Shown piece after piece: positions 26,420 to 35,530 of a stretch of DNA of 64,000 nucleotides. Source of the DNA: Pseudomonas sp. BSw22131 (GTDB lineage: Bacteria > Pseudomonadota > Gammaproteobacteria > Pseudomonadales > Pseudomonadaceae); assembly GCF_026810445.1 (NCBI RefSeq), contig NZ_CP113949.1, forward strand, positions 3,348,001 to 3,412,000, given 5' to 3'. Positions within the stretch are counted from its first letter, which is position 1. Every line of letters starts with the position of its first letter. The translations under genes and the position numbers were made by a program. The notes below the pieces were generated by a model, which was not told where the DNA came from, made no database searches, and worked only from the letters and a program-made list of their open reading frames with translations.

Positions 26420-26734
26420 ATGGCCCGCCAAACCGCAGAGAAAGCCCAAGACATCTTGATGGCAGACTTCCAGACGCTGGTTGCCGACACCGAAAAGCTG
26501 CTGGCACACACAGCATCCCTGGCCGGCGACCAAGCGGACGAGCTGCGCGGTCAGATTCAGGAAAGCCTGCTGCGTGCCCGGGAAACCCTGAAGTTGACGG
26601 AAGATGCGCTGCGCGAGCGCGGCAAAGCTGCTGTTGTCGCGACTGAAGATTACGTACAGAGCAATCCGTGGCAGTCTGTCGGCATCGCAGCCGGTGCAGG
26701 CTTTCTGCTGGGTCTGTTGGCCACAAGGCGCTGA
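26420..26734 (+). CDS. ElaB/YqjD-like (DUF883) membrane-anchored protein
   Basis: The 104-residue protein has a long helical, Ala/Glu-rich domain (residues 5-75) and ends with a glycine-zipper transmembrane segment (VGIAAGAGFLLGLLATRR). This matches the YqjD/ElaB family, tail-anchored inner-membrane proteins that bind stationary-phase ribosomes in E. coli. It leads a three-gene rightward unit with holin-like and YqjK-like genes. GGAGAAAACC precedes the ATG. Confidence 0.9.
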   Translation: MARQTAEKAQDILMADFQTLVADTEKLLAHTASLAGDQADELRGQIQESLLRARETLKLTEDALRERGKAAVVATEDYVQSNPWQSVGIAAGAGFLLGLLATRR

Positions 26735-26739
26735 ACGAT

Positions 26740-27132
26740 ATGACACTGGGAACGGAATCCGGTCCTTCTTCGACCGATAACAGCTCTTCACCTCGCCGGC
26801 TCGGTGCGGCGTTTCTGGGCCTGCTGCACAGCCATATCGAGCTGTTCGGCATTGAACTGCAGGAGCAAAAAGCACGCACGGTCAGCCTGCTTTTGTTCGC
26901 GGGTCTGGCACTGGTGTTCGCCTTACTTTTACTGATCGGGTTGTCGGCGTTGTTCCTGATTCTGGTCTGGGACAGCTACCGCCTGATGGGTATCGTTGCG
27001 CTGTGCGGTTTCTACACCCTGGCTGCTCTGTTTTGCGCGATGAAACTAAAGTCAGCGATTTTCGATGAGTCCTCACCCTTCCACTCCACCCTGGAAGAAT
27101 TGGCCAACGACCGCGAGCGATTGATGCCATGA
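26740..27132 (+). CDS. YqjE-like phage-holin-superfamily membrane protein (DUF1469)
   Basis: The 130-residue protein has two strong hydrophobic segments (LLLFAGLALVFALLLLIGL and IVALCGFYTLAALFCAMKL). Before them comes the conserved HSHIELFGIELQEQKAR region of the DUF1469/YqjE family. It starts 5 bp after the YqjD-like stop and overlaps the next gene (ATGA). Despite the family name nothing suggests lysis; it is probably a stress-related inner-membrane protein. Confidence 0.88.
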   Translation: MTLGTESGPSSTDNSSSPRRLGAAFLGLLHSHIELFGIELQEQKARTVSLLLFAGLALVFALLLLIGLSALFLILVWDSYRLMGIVALCGFYTLAALFCAMKLKSAIFDESSPFHSTLEELANDRERLMP

Positions 27133-27470
27133 GCCAGCCCGAATTGCCAAAGACCCATAATCGCCGCGAACTGCGCAAAGCGCTGGTTCGCCTGCGCATG
27201 GAAATGCACAGGCAAGAGATCCGTCACGAGTCCACACAACTGATGCGCCCCTTGCATCGAGTGCGCGGCATGACTCAAGACTGGCAAGGCACCCTTGGTA
27301 TCAAACATGCGCCGCTCTGGGGTGTAGGTATTGTCTCCCTGCTGGGCTTCCTGACCGGCAAAGGCGCCCGCAGCAAGCGAGCCGGTAGCGTTGGCCGTCT
27401 GGTCAAGCTCAGCGCAACGTTGTTGCCGCTGCTCAAAATGGCGATCCAGGGCAGCAATCGCCAACGCTGA
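27129..27470 (+). CDS. YqjK-like protein
   Basis: The 113-residue, strongly basic protein (many Arg/Lys, e.g. RRELRKALVRLRMEMHRQEIRH) has one weak hydrophobic stretch (LWGVGIVSLLGFLTG) and a second near the C-terminus. Its position after yqjD- and yqjE-like genes and the overlapping ATGA start fit YqjK. Function unknown; the basic face may contact nucleic acid or membrane lipids. Confidence 0.8.
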   Translation: MSQPELPKTHNRRELRKALVRLRMEMHRQEIRHESTQLMRPLHRVRGMTQDWQGTLGIKHAPLWGVGIVSLLGFLTGKGARSKRAGSVGRLVKLSATLLPLLKMAIQGSNRQR

Positions 27471-27515
27471 GCTGGCCATTTGGCTGCATTCTTGCAGACA
27501 CATTTCTGATCGATC

Positions 27516-27545
27516 CTTTCTCCATTGGTCCGCCAATGGAGAAAG
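27516..27545. repeat. Perfect 13-bp hairpin after yqj-like operon
   Basis: CTTTCTCCATTGG (27516-27528) pairs without mismatch with CCAATGGAGAAAG (27533-27545) over a TCCG loop. There is no T run after it. It probably ends the upstream operon or shapes the leader of the EAL gene that starts 47 bp later. Confidence 0.7.
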
Positions 27546-27591
27546 TTAGTGTGCGTAAAAAATAACGACTATTCCCCACTGAGGAGGCCAC

Positions 27592-28755
27592 GTGTTCGAT
27601 GGGCACCCGCTAGCCTGTTTTCAGCCGTTCATCGATACCGCAACTGGCCGCATTGCAGGCATCGAAGCCTTGGGACGTCTGCGTCTGGAAAACGGCCGGT
27701 TGCAATCGGTCGGACCACTGTTTACCGACCCTAAAGTCTCTGGCACCGCGCTGCGCCGCCTGGATCGACTGATCCGCGACGATGCACTGAGCCGCCTGCA
27801 CGAAGCACCCGACGACTGGTTTCTGAGCCTCAATATCTCTCCGCGCTGGATCAGCCGCCTACGCGCCGGCCAGCCGTTGCCAAGTCTTCAGCAATTGCAG
27901 CTGCATGGCATCGCACCGGAGCGCATTGTCTTCGAAATCACCGAATTAGGCGGCGACAGTCATTGCTTGAGCGAGGTGGTGGCGCGCTACCGTGAGGCGG
28001 GCGCACGGATCGCCATCGACGACTTTGGCGCAGGCTATTCCCAGCTGGATCGGGTGCTGGCGTTACAGCCTGACATCCTCAAACTGGATATGCAGCTGTT
28101 CCAGGCGGCCGCGCGTGGCGGACCCAGCAGCGATGTAGTAAAGGCGCTGGCGCAGATGGCCGAGAAAACAGGCTGCTGGATTATCGCTGAAGGGGTTGAG
28201 ACCGAAGCCGAGCTTCAGTTTGCGCTGGAGTGCGGTTCGCGTTATGTGCAGGGCTTTCTGTTTGCACAGGCCGAGCTGGACTTTTTCTCTGCCGATGCGT
28301 TCGTCGACCAATTCGCCACGTTACGTGACCGCTATGTGTTGCAGAAAGTCGGTGAACGCGAGCGGCTGATGAGTCTGCGCAAGCAGTTGTCCAGGTTAAT
28401 GAATCTGCTGCAAGCCTGGGCAGAAAATCACGACCCGCTGACGTCTCTGCCGCCGATGGATGACTTCCCCTGGCTGCTGCGGTTTTATCAGTGCGACCGC
28501 CATGGCACCCAGCTCACACCCAATCTGGAATGGCGCGACGGCAGCTGGCAGGCCGACCCCCGGTATCTGGGGCATAACTGGTCCTGGCGCCCGTATTTCT
28601 ATCACCTGCTGGCCGAGGGTTGGCATGAGCGGCGGCTGACGCTGTCGACCACCTACCGGGACGCTACCAGTAACCAGTATTGCCTCACTGCCGGGCAGTT
28701 CTGCGGCAACGGCGAGCGATTACTGTTGATTGACGTCGATGCAGCGGGATTATGA
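27592..28755 (+). CDS. EAL-domain c-di-GMP phosphodiesterase with YkuI-like C-terminal domain
   Basis: The 387-residue cytoplasmic protein breaks down c-di-GMP. EAL residues appear intact: EAL in GIEALGRL, the Asn in LSLNISPRW, Glu in FEITELGG, the metal pair in AIDDFGAGYSQL, Lys in LKLDMQL, Glu in IIAEGVETEAE, and the final QGFLFA. So it is likely active. Residues 260-385, after an amphipathic helix (RLMSLRKQLSRLMNLLQAW), resemble the PAS/Cache-like YkuI_C sensor domain (RPYFYHLLAEGW, LSTTYRDATSNQYCLT). The start is GTG with GAGGAGGCCAC before it. Confidence 0.9.
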   Translation: MFDGHPLACFQPFIDTATGRIAGIEALGRLRLENGRLQSVGPLFTDPKVSGTALRRLDRLIRDDALSRLHEAPDDWFLSLNISPRWISRLRAGQPLPSLQQLQLHGIAPERIVFEITELGGDSHCLSEVVARYREAGARIAIDDFGAGYSQLDRVLALQPDILKLDMQLFQAAARGGPSSDVVKALAQMAEKTGCWIIAEGVETEAELQFALECGSRYVQGFLFAQAELDFFSADAFVDQFATLRDRYVLQKVGERERLMSLRKQLSRLMNLLQAWAENHDPLTSLPPMDDFPWLLRFYQCDRHGTQLTPNLEWRDGSWQADPRYLGHNWSWRPYFYHLLAEGWHERRLTLSTTYRDATSNQYCLTAGQFCGNGERLLLIDVDAAGL

Positions 28756-28826
28756 GCCAATTGCACTTGCGGGGGGCCGGTCGAAGCGGGAAGCTAGGCC
28801 GATAATTACCCGATGGAGTAAACGCC

Positions 28827-30158
28827 TTGGATTGGCAAACCCTGCTTACCCGCGAGCGACTCGGCAAAACCCTGCACAGCCCTGAAGAACTGGGGCGCAG
28901 CCCGTTTCACAAAGACCATGACCGGATTATTTTTTCGGGCGCTTTTCGCCGTCTGGGGCGCAAGACTCAAGTTCATCCCGTCACCAGCAACGACCACATT
29001 CATACCCGCCTCACCCACTCGCTTGAAGTCAGCTGCGTAGGCCGCTCGCTCGGCATGCGCGTTGGGGAAACCTTGCGTGATGCCCTCCCCGAGTGGTGCG
29101 CGCCAAGCGATCTTGGCATGGTCGTGCAATCGGCCTGTCTGGCGCACGATATCGGTAACCCGCCCTTTGGCCACTCCGGTGAAGACGCTATTCGCAACTG
29201 GTTCAAACAGGCCGCCGGACGTGGCTGGCTTGATGCAATGAGCGACGTCGAACGCAACGACTTCCTTAACTTTGAAGGCAATGCCCAAGGTTTTCGGGTG
29301 CTCACCCAGCTTGAATATCACCAGTTCGAAGGCGGTACACGGCTGACCTACGCGACCCTCGGGACCTACCTGAAATACCCGTGGACTGCCCGTCACGCCG
29401 ATTCCCTTGGCTACAAAAAACACAAATTCGGCTGCTACCAGAGCGAATTGCCCATCCTCGAACAGATCGCCGCCAAACTCGGTTTGCCACAGATAGAGGA
29501 CCAGCGCTGGGCCAGGCATCCGCTGGTGTACCTGATGGAGGCCGCCGACGATATCTGCTATGCCCTGATCGACCTCGAAGACGGGCTGGAAATGGACTTG
29601 CTCGAGTACGCCGAAGTCGAAGCGCTGCTGCTGGGGCTGGTGGGCGACGACCTGCCAGAGACGTACCGCCAACTGGGGCCGGACGATTCCCGTCGGCGCA
29701 AACTGGCGATTTTGCGCGGCAAAGCCATCGAGCACTTGACCAACGCGGCGGCCAGAGCGTTTGTAGAGCAACAGGACGCTCTGCTGGCCGGCACGCTGCC
29801 AGGCGACCTGGTGGAACACATGCACGGACCGGCCAAGCGCTGCGTCCTTGATGCCAAGGACATGGCGCGCAAGAAAATCTTCCAGGACAAACGCAAGACG
29901 CTGCATGAGATCGGCGCGTACACCACGCTTGAGATCCTGCTCAATGCGTTCTGCGGGGCGGCGCTGGAGCAATTCGACGGCCGCACCCCTTCATTCAAAA
30001 GCCGTCGTATCCTCGACCTGCTGGGTAACAACGCGCCCGACCCAGCCTGGCCGTTGCACACCTCGTTTCTGCGGGTGATCGATTTTATCGCAGGCATGAC
30101 CGACAGCTATGCCAGCGAGATGGCCAGAGAGATGACCGGTCGCAGCAGCCCGGTATAA
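28827..30158 (+). CDS. dgt: Deoxyguanosinetriphosphate triphosphohydrolase-like protein
   Basis: This HD-domain enzyme splits dNTPs to nucleoside and triphosphate. The 443-residue protein shows the HD ligands: [17 protein letters not shown] for the first His, [19 protein letters not shown] for the HD pair, and a later Asp in [18 protein letters not shown]. It belongs to the dGTPase type 2 subfamily. The start is TTG at 28827, preceded by GGAG with a 9-nt gap; the next ATG would cut into the conserved region. It controls dNTP levels in the cytoplasm; substrate range is not predictable. Confidence 0.92.
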   Translation: MDWQTLLTRERLGKTLHSPEELGRSPFHKDHDRIIFSGAFRRLGRKTQVHPVTSNDHIHTRLTHSLEVSCVGRSLGMRVGETLRDALPEWCAPSDLGMVVQSACLAHDIGNPPFGHSGEDAIRNWFKQAAGRGWLDAMSDVERNDFLNFEGNAQGFRVLTQLEYHQFEGGTRLTYATLGTYLKYPWTARHADSLGYKKHKFGCYQSELPILEQIAAKLGLPQIEDQRWARHPLVYLMEAADDICYALIDLEDGLEMDLLEYAEVEALLLGLVGDDLPETYRQLGPDDSRRRKLAILRGKAIEHLTNAAARAFVEQQDALLAGTLPGDLVEHMHGPAKRCVLDAKDMARKKIFQDKRKTLHEIGAYTTLEILLNAFCGAALEQFDGRTPSFKSRRILDLLGNNAPDPAWPLHTSFLRVIDFIAGMTDSYASEMAREMTGRSSPV

Positions 30159-30173
30159 GTGCCCGACAGGCTG

Positions 30174-30207
30174 AAAAAAAACCCGATTCCTATCATGAAA
30201 TCGGGTT
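30174..30207 (-). terminator. Leftward terminator or dgt end hairpin
   Basis: AACCCGATT (30180-30188) pairs with AATCGGGTT (30199-30207). The A run at 30174-30181 is a T run on the minus strand. As a proper terminator it works only leftward, yet no leftward gene lies upstream; it may end an antisense RNA or act weakly on dgt. Confidence 0.5.
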
Positions 30208-30440
30208 GTGCCTTCACCGGATCTAGAAACGCCTTTGGCAACTTCGGAAGCTTCCTACGCCAATCGGAGAATGCTCCTATCGCGGCAGCGTCGTCTCTAT
30301 CCAATACTCGCCCCGCTTGCGCGCATCCCCAAAGCGATTCGTGGTGCCGCAGGCTCCCCCACAGACGCACGCATTCAGGTGCGATCAAACGCAGCACGAA
30401 CAGGCCTGTCTAGAATCGCCGATTCTCCGGAACCCCCCCG

Positions 30441-30854
30441 ATGCTCAAAAAAAATCTTCGCATTCTGCTGGTGGAAGACCACCCCTTCCAGCTCATCGCC
30501 ACGGAAATCCTGCTGAACCAACATGGGTTTTATCGGCTGACGCCCGTCCTGACCGCCAAAGACGCTTTGCTCGCCATGGAGTCCAGTGAGATGCCCTATG
30601 ACCTTCTGTTGTGCGATCAGGGTCTGCCTGACATCAGTGGTCTGGACCTGATCGAAGAAGCCACCCAACGCGGATTGATTATTCAGGCCGTGGTGTTCAG
30701 CGGAAAGGCTCAGCATGATCTGGACGAGGTTGCCCGCCATGCTACCGAAAGAGGCCTGCCGCTACTGGGCTGCCTGAGCAAACCACTTTTCGCACCGGAT
30801 CTTTACAGGTTGCTATCGTGCTCGGAAAGTCATGACGGGGCTGACGACGAGTAA
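30441..30854 (+). CDS. Stand-alone response-regulator receiver protein (RocR/VieA-like REC)
   Basis: The 137-residue protein is a single REC domain: LLVEDHPFQ (acidic pair), phospho-acceptor Asp in YDLLLCDQGLPDISG, and Lys in GCLSKPL. It has no output domain. The segment VVFSGKAQHDLDEVARHATERGLPLLG resembles the receiver of RocR/VieA-type regulators, which in P. aeruginosa carry an EAL domain; here none follows. It lies just upstream of a BvgA/BvgS-like pair, so it may be a phosphate sink or competitor for the same histidine phosphotransfer domain. Confidence 0.85.
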   Translation: MLKKNLRILLVEDHPFQLIATEILLNQHGFYRLTPVLTAKDALLAMESSEMPYDLLLCDQGLPDISGLDLIEEATQRGLIIQAVVFSGKAQHDLDEVARHATERGLPLLGCLSKPLFAPDLYRLLSCSESHDGADDE

Positions 30855-30892
30855 CTTTGGCGCGGCGACTTTTTTACTCTGTAGTCAGTAGG

Positions 30893-31046
30893 CTTTAGGT
30901 ATGTAGGATAATTCCTAAAGGAAATAACCGTACTATTCAGCAATAACCATTTCGATGAAGAATCAGCACTACCACGATTAAAGTTTTCGCTCCACGTGGG
31001 TATTTACGTACGCCGATACGCTAATTCACGTAGGAAACTTCCTATA
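30893..31046 (+). promoter_or_regulatory. BvgA-like heptad inverted repeats upstream of regulator
   Basis: Two inverted repeats share the half-site TAGGA/TCCTA. One is TAGGATAATTCCTA (30904-30917), nested in CTTTAGG (30893-30899)/CCTAAAG (30914-30920). The other is TAGGAAACTTCCTA (31031-31044). The half TTCCTA matches the heptad bound by Bordetella BvgA as I recall it. They lie 90-230 bp upstream of the BvgA-like gene, suggesting autoregulation. Confidence 0.5.
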
Positions 31047-31134
31047 TCTCCCCAGCAACCGTGTCTGTTCATGTGACTGCTGCAACAACTGAGATAAGGT
31101 GCGCGCTATCTTCACTGCTGACATGGATTAAAGT

Positions 31135-31761
31135 ATGAATTCAGTATTTATCATTGACGATCACCCGGTTATTCGCCTGGCTATTCGTATGTTGCTCGAA
31201 AATGAAAATTACAAAGTGGTTGGTGAAACAGATAACGGCGTCGACGCAATGCAAATGGTTCGCGAGTGCATGCCTGACCTGATCATTCTCGACATCAGCA
31301 TCCCCAAGCTGGACGGCCTCGAGGTGCTGGCCCGATTCAACGCAATGAACCTCCCGTGCAAAATTCTGGTGCTCACCGAACAGACCCCTGACCTGTTCGC
31401 TATTCGCTGCATGCAGTCAGGGGCGGCGGGCTATGTATGCAAGCAGGAAGACCTCAGTGAGCTACTTAGCTCGGTCAAAGCCGTATTATCCGGCTACAAT
31501 TACTTTCCCAGCCAGGCTCTGATGGCCTGCGCGCGCGAAGATGGTCAACCGAGCGAAATAGAGTTATTCAAACTGGTCAACGACCGCGAATTAATGGTAT
31601 TGCAATTATTCGCTCAAGGGCGCACCAATAAAGAAATCGCCAAAGGAATGTTTCTCAGCAACAAAACAGTCAGCACGTACAAGACTCGTTTAATGCAAAA
31701 GCTGAGGGCAAAGACGCTGGTAGAACTTATCGAGATGGCTAAACGCAATTCGTTAGTGTGA
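31135..31761 (+). CDS. BvgA/EvgA-like response regulator (LuxR-type output)
   Basis: The 208-residue protein has a REC domain (residues 1-120; acidic pair in IIDDHPVIR, phospho-Asp in DLIILDISIPKLDGL, Lys in YVCKQED). A LuxR-type helix-turn-helix follows (residues 145-205: LNDREL-like start, GRTNKEIAKGMFLSNKTVSTY). It resembles BvgA, EvgA and RocA1. The hybrid kinase gene begins 8 bp after its stop, so the two form an operon. The 280-bp upstream region contains heptad-type inverted repeats that are likely autoregulatory sites. Targets are unknown. Confidence 0.9.
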   Translation: MNSVFIIDDHPVIRLAIRMLLENENYKVVGETDNGVDAMQMVRECMPDLIILDISIPKLDGLEVLARFNAMNLPCKILVLTEQTPDLFAIRCMQSGAAGYVCKQEDLSELLSSVKAVLSGYNYFPSQALMACAREDGQPSEIELFKLVNDRELMVLQLFAQGRTNKEIAKGMFLSNKTVSTYKTRLMQKLRAKTLVELIEMAKRNSLV

Positions 31762-31769
31762 GAGATAGG

Positions 31770-34700
31770 ATGTCAAACGGCTTAAAGGACTATTGGACGC
31801 TGACCCTGTTCGCCTGCCTGGGCTTTATCGCTCAGGCGCACGGCGCGGTGGCTGAACGCTATACGCTGTTGAGCCGATCCAACCCAGCCCACATGGACGT
31901 GACGCTGGACCGGACGCAATGGCAGTGGGTACGCAGCAAGCGAGAGCTGGTTCTGGGAACATCTGCCCCGGACTACCCGCCCTTCGACATGACCTTGACC
32001 GGGCATGATTACGAAGGGTTCACGGCCGACTACGCGGGCATCATCGCGCGAGCGCTGGATCTGCCCGTAAGGGTCCAGCGCTACGAATCCCGAGACGCTG
32101 CAGTTGATGCGTTGCAGCGCGGGGAAATCGACCTTCTGGGCAGCGCCAATGGCTTCGAGGCCAGCCAGGGCAACGTCACCCTGTCCACACCCTACGCAGT
32201 CGATCAACCCGTACTGGTCACGCGGATCGGCGAAAACCGTTCGCTCAGCGATGACCTCAACGGCTTGCGCCTGAGCATGGTTTATCACTACCTGCCGCCC
32301 AAGGACATCGCCGCGCTCTATCCCAAGGCTCGCCTGCAGACTTTCCCTTCGTTTCAGAGCGCAATCAATGCGGTGGCCTTCAACCAGGCGGATGTGTTTC
32401 TCGGCGACACCATTTCCACCCATTACCTGATCAACAAGGGCTATCTGAACAACGTGCAGATGGCCAACTTCGGCAAGCACGAAGCAAATGGTTTCAGCTT
32501 CGCCACGCGCACCGACAACGCTCCACTGGTGCAGATCATCAATCTGGTGCTCAAGGGCATCCCGGTCGAAGAGCGTATTGCCATCTCCAAGCGCTGGGGC
32601 GCGGGCAGCGATCTGATGCTTACCGACCAGAAACTGCAACTCACTCAACGCGAAGAACGATGGATCGCCCAGCATCCGACCGTGCGGGTGGTGATCAACG
32701 ACGCCTACGCGCCCCTGACGTTCTTCGACGCCAACGGCAATTTCCGCGGCGTCACCGCCGACCTGCTGGAGCTGGTGAGATTACGCACCGGACTGAAGTT
32801 TCAGGTCACTCATGCGCCCAGCATGAACGACATGATGAATCAGGTAACTCAGGGCAAGGCAGACATGATCGGCGCGATGGTCCCCAGCGACGAGCGTGAA
32901 AATCGTTTCAGCTTCAGTCGTCCCTACCTGGACAACTCGTTCGTGCTCGTCACCCGCAAACGGCCTTCCAGCCCTGCCAATCTGGAGCAGCTTGCCGGCA
33001 AGCGCGTCGCCCTGGCATTGGGCAGCCCGCTCCTTGAATACCTGAAAGAGGCCTGGCCGGATATTTACCCGGTCGAGGTCGACAATCCCTCCCAAGCACT
33101 GGACATGCTGGCCCACGGACGGGTCGAGGGCGCGATTACCTCCTTGCTCAGCGCCAGCTATTACTTGTCGTCCAGAGCTTTGCAGGATTCGCTGCAGATG
33201 CGGGTCACCGTGGGTAATGTGCCAGCCAGAATCGCCATGGCGACATCACGCAATGCGACGGAGCTCAGCGGCATCCTCGACAAGGCGTTGTCGAGCATCG
33301 CGCCCGAGGACCTGAGGGTCATCAACAACCGCTGGCGCTCCTACATCCCGGCAAATCAGGGTGCGTGGCACGATTACCAGCTACTCATCTACCAGATCGT
33401 CATCGGCGCGGGCGTCTTGTTGCTGGGATCGCTGGCCTGGAATGCCTGGATGCGCCGTCAGATCAAACAACGCGAGCGGGCTGAGCGAGCGCTCAACGAT
33501 CAGTTCGAATTCATGAGCGCGCTGGTCAATGGCACGCCGCATCCGATCTACGTTCGCGACGCCAAAGGCCTGCTGAAGATTTGCAATGACAGCTACCTCG
33601 CGGCCTTCGCCGCGAAACGTGAGGATGTCATCGGCAAAAGCCTTCTGGACGGCGTGTTGAGCGACACGGATGAAGCCCTGGGTTACGTCGCGGACTACCA
33701 AAGGGTGATGGAAGAGGATGCACCTCTCGTGTCGGACAGGTCGCTGCACATTGGTGAGCGCAACCTGACGATTTACCACTGGATCCTTCCTTTCCGTGAT
33801 TCGCTTGGCAAGGTGCAGGGCATCATTGGCGGATGGATCGACATCAGCGAACGCCGTCAGTTGATCGAGGAGTTGCAGAACGCCAAAGAGCTCGCCGATG
33901 AAGCCAATCGCGCGAAAAGCACTTTTCTGGCGACCATGAGCCACGAAATAAGAACGCCGATGAATGCCGTCATCGGCATGCTTGAGCTGGCAATCAAGCG
34001 CGCCGACAAAGGGCAGCTCGACCGTCCCGCCATCGAAGTGGCCTACAGCTCGGCCAAGGACCTGCTGGAATTGATCGGCGATATTCTCGACATCGCGAGG
34101 ATCGAATCCGGCCGCCTGAGCCTGAGCCCGGAGCGTGCCAATCTCCGGCAACTGGTTGAATCCGTGGTCAGGGTGTTCGACGGGCTGGCGCGCCAGAAGA
34201 GCCTGACCCTGGCCCTGGATCTGGACGCCAGCATCAATACCGACGTCCTCATCGACCCGCTGCGGTTCAAGCAGATTTTGTCCAACCTCATCAGCAACGC
34301 CATCAAGTTCACCGAGCAGGGGCAGGTCAAAATCAGTCTGCATACTGAAGATGGGCCCTCACCTGAGTGTTTGCGAGTGCACGTGAGTATTCATGACAGC
34401 GGTATCGGTATCAGCCAGGAGGACCAGCAGCGTCTGTTCGAGCCGTTTGCGCAGGTCGACAATTCCGGACAACTGGCAAGAACCGGCGCCGGGCTGGGCC
34501 TGGTTATTTGCCGCAGCCTGTGTGAAATGATGGGGGGGACCCTGAGCCTTGGAAGCCAGCCCGGACAAGGCACGCGCGTCGACATGACCTTCGACCTCAC
34601 CACGCTGGATGTGCTCGAATCGCATTCGACTCCCCGCGACGTGACGCCCCATTCCTCCGCCCGACTGGACATCCTGATCGTCGACGATCACCCGGCCAAC

Positions 34701-35405
34701 CGATTGCTGCTGATTGAGCAACTATGCTTTCTGGGGCACCACTGCCAAATGGCCGTGAACGGTATCGACGCCCTGCAACGCTGGCGCAGTGAGCATTTCG
34801 ACCTGGTCATCGCCGACTGCAACATGCCGGTGATGAGCGGCTACGACCTGACACGCAGCATTCGAGAGCAAGAACGCCTTGAATCCCGTCAACGCTGCAC
34901 GATACTGGGCTACACCGCCAACGCGCAGCCGGAAGAATCGCAGCGCTGTCGAGACGCTGGCATGGACGATTGCCTGTTCAAACCCATCAGCCTGACCACG
35001 CTCAATGAGCGGCTGTCAAAAGTCGGCGTTCTCTCCCGCTACGTCCGCCTGAGTGATCCGCTGACTTTTTCTCCCGAGAGCATCGCAGCCCTTACAGGTG
35101 GCCGTGAAGACCTTTCAAAAAGGCTGATCGAACAACTGTTCACCAGCAACAGTGCAGACCGCGTGGAACTCATGGCACTTGTGCCTCAGGGTGATCGCCA
35201 GCAATTGCGCGACATGGGCCATAAAATAAAGGGCGCTGCGAGAATCATCAGCGCCCGGCACGTCATCGACATGTGTGAAGCACTGGAGGATGCGTGTGAT
35301 GAGAACGAGGCGGACGACATCATCTTTGCTCGTCAGACCGCGCTCGACACAGCGCTTAAACAACTGGAGCACGCATTGAGGGCTCATCTGGAGAACGCCA
35401 TTTAA
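31770..35405 (+). CDS. BvgS/EvgS-like unorthodox hybrid sensor kinase
   Basis: The 1211-residue inner-membrane phosphorelay kinase begins with a signal/anchor. Two periplasmic venus-flytrap (SBP_bac_3) domains follow at about 52-270 and 297-515, then one membrane span (about 537-560) and a PAS domain (about 580-690). HisKA has His near 725 (FLATMSHEIRTPMNAVIGM). The ATPase has NLISNAIKF, REC has Asp near 1015 (LVIADCNMPVMSG), and the Hpt domain has His near 1150 (MGHKIKGAARI). This is the BvgS order, feeding the adjacent BvgA-like regulator. I start at the ATG at 31770; a GTG at 31758 overlapping the regulator stop is an alternative. The ligand is unknown. Confidence 0.93.
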   Translation: MSNGLKDYWTLTLFACLGFIAQAHGAVAERYTLLSRSNPAHMDVTLDRTQWQWVRSKRELVLGTSAPDYPPFDMTLTGHDYEGFTADYAGIIARALDLPVRVQRYESRDAAVDALQRGEIDLLGSANGFEASQGNVTLSTPYAVDQPVLVTRIGENRSLSDDLNGLRLSMVYHYLPPKDIAALYPKARLQTFPSFQSAINAVAFNQADVFLGDTISTHYLINKGYLNNVQMANFGKHEANGFSFATRTDNAPLVQIINLVLKGIPVEERIAISKRWGAGSDLMLTDQKLQLTQREERWIAQHPTVRVVINDAYAPLTFFDANGNFRGVTADLLELVRLRTGLKFQVTHAPSMNDMMNQVTQGKADMIGAMVPSDERENRFSFSRPYLDNSFVLVTRKRPSSPANLEQLAGKRVALALGSPLLEYLKEAWPDIYPVEVDNPSQALDMLAHGRVEGAITSLLSASYYLSSRALQDSLQMRVTVGNVPARIAMATSRNATELSGILDKALSSIAPEDLRVINNRWRSYIPANQGAWHDYQLLIYQIVIGAGVLLLGSLAWNAWMRRQIKQRERAERALNDQFEFMSALVNGTPHPIYVRDAKGLLKICNDSYLAAFAAKREDVIGKSLLDGVLSDTDEALGYVADYQRVMEEDAPLVSDRSLHIGERNLTIYHWILPFRDSLGKVQGIIGGWIDISERRQLIEELQNAKELADEANRAKSTFLATMSHEIRTPMNAVIGMLELAIKRADKGQLDRPAIEVAYSSAKDLLELIGDILDIARIESGRLSLSPERANLRQLVESVVRVFDGLARQKSLTLALDLDASINTDVLIDPLRFKQILSNLISNAIKFTEQGQVKISLHTEDGPSPECLRVHVSIHDSGIGISQEDQQRLFEPFAQVDNSGQLARTGAGLGLVICRSLCEMMGGTLSLGSQPGQGTRVDMTFDLTTLDVLESHSTPRDVTPHSSARLDILIVDDHPANRLLLIEQLCFLGHHCQMAVNGIDALQRWRSEHFDLVIADCNMPVMSGYDLTRSIREQERLESRQRCTILGYTANAQPEESQRCRDAGMDDCLFKPISLTTLNERLSKVGVLSRYVRLSDPLTFSPESIAALTGGREDLSKRLIEQLFTSNSADRVELMALVPQGDRQQLRDMGHKIKGAARIISARHVIDMCEALEDACDENEADDIIFARQTALDTALKQLEHALRAHLENAI

Positions 35406-35481
35406 TTGCGAACGCTGGATGAAAATCAGAGTGGAGGGAAATCTGGCGGAGCGAAAAAACAGAACCTGAACGAGAAATCGC

Positions 35482-35524
35482 ACAGGAAAACACAAGGGGA
35501 GCAGGCGCAATGCCTGCTCCCCTT
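35482..35524 (-). terminator. Terminator of yggL (leftward)
   Basis: AAGGGGAGCAGGC (35494-35506) pairs perfectly with GCCTGCTCCCCTT (35512-35524), a 13-bp stem. Leftward it is followed by TTGTGTTTT. It may also stop the hybrid kinase transcript from the other side. Confidence 0.75.
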
Positions 35525-35530
35525 CAGGCA

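Noticed and set aside
26740..27132. Phage holin for lysis
   Set aside because: The DUF1469 family name says holin superfamily, but the yqjD/yqjK neighbours show a chromosomal envelope operon.
28806..29972. 388-codon open frame opposite dgt
   Set aside because: Antisense shadow of dgt, whose HD motifs are intact on the other strand.
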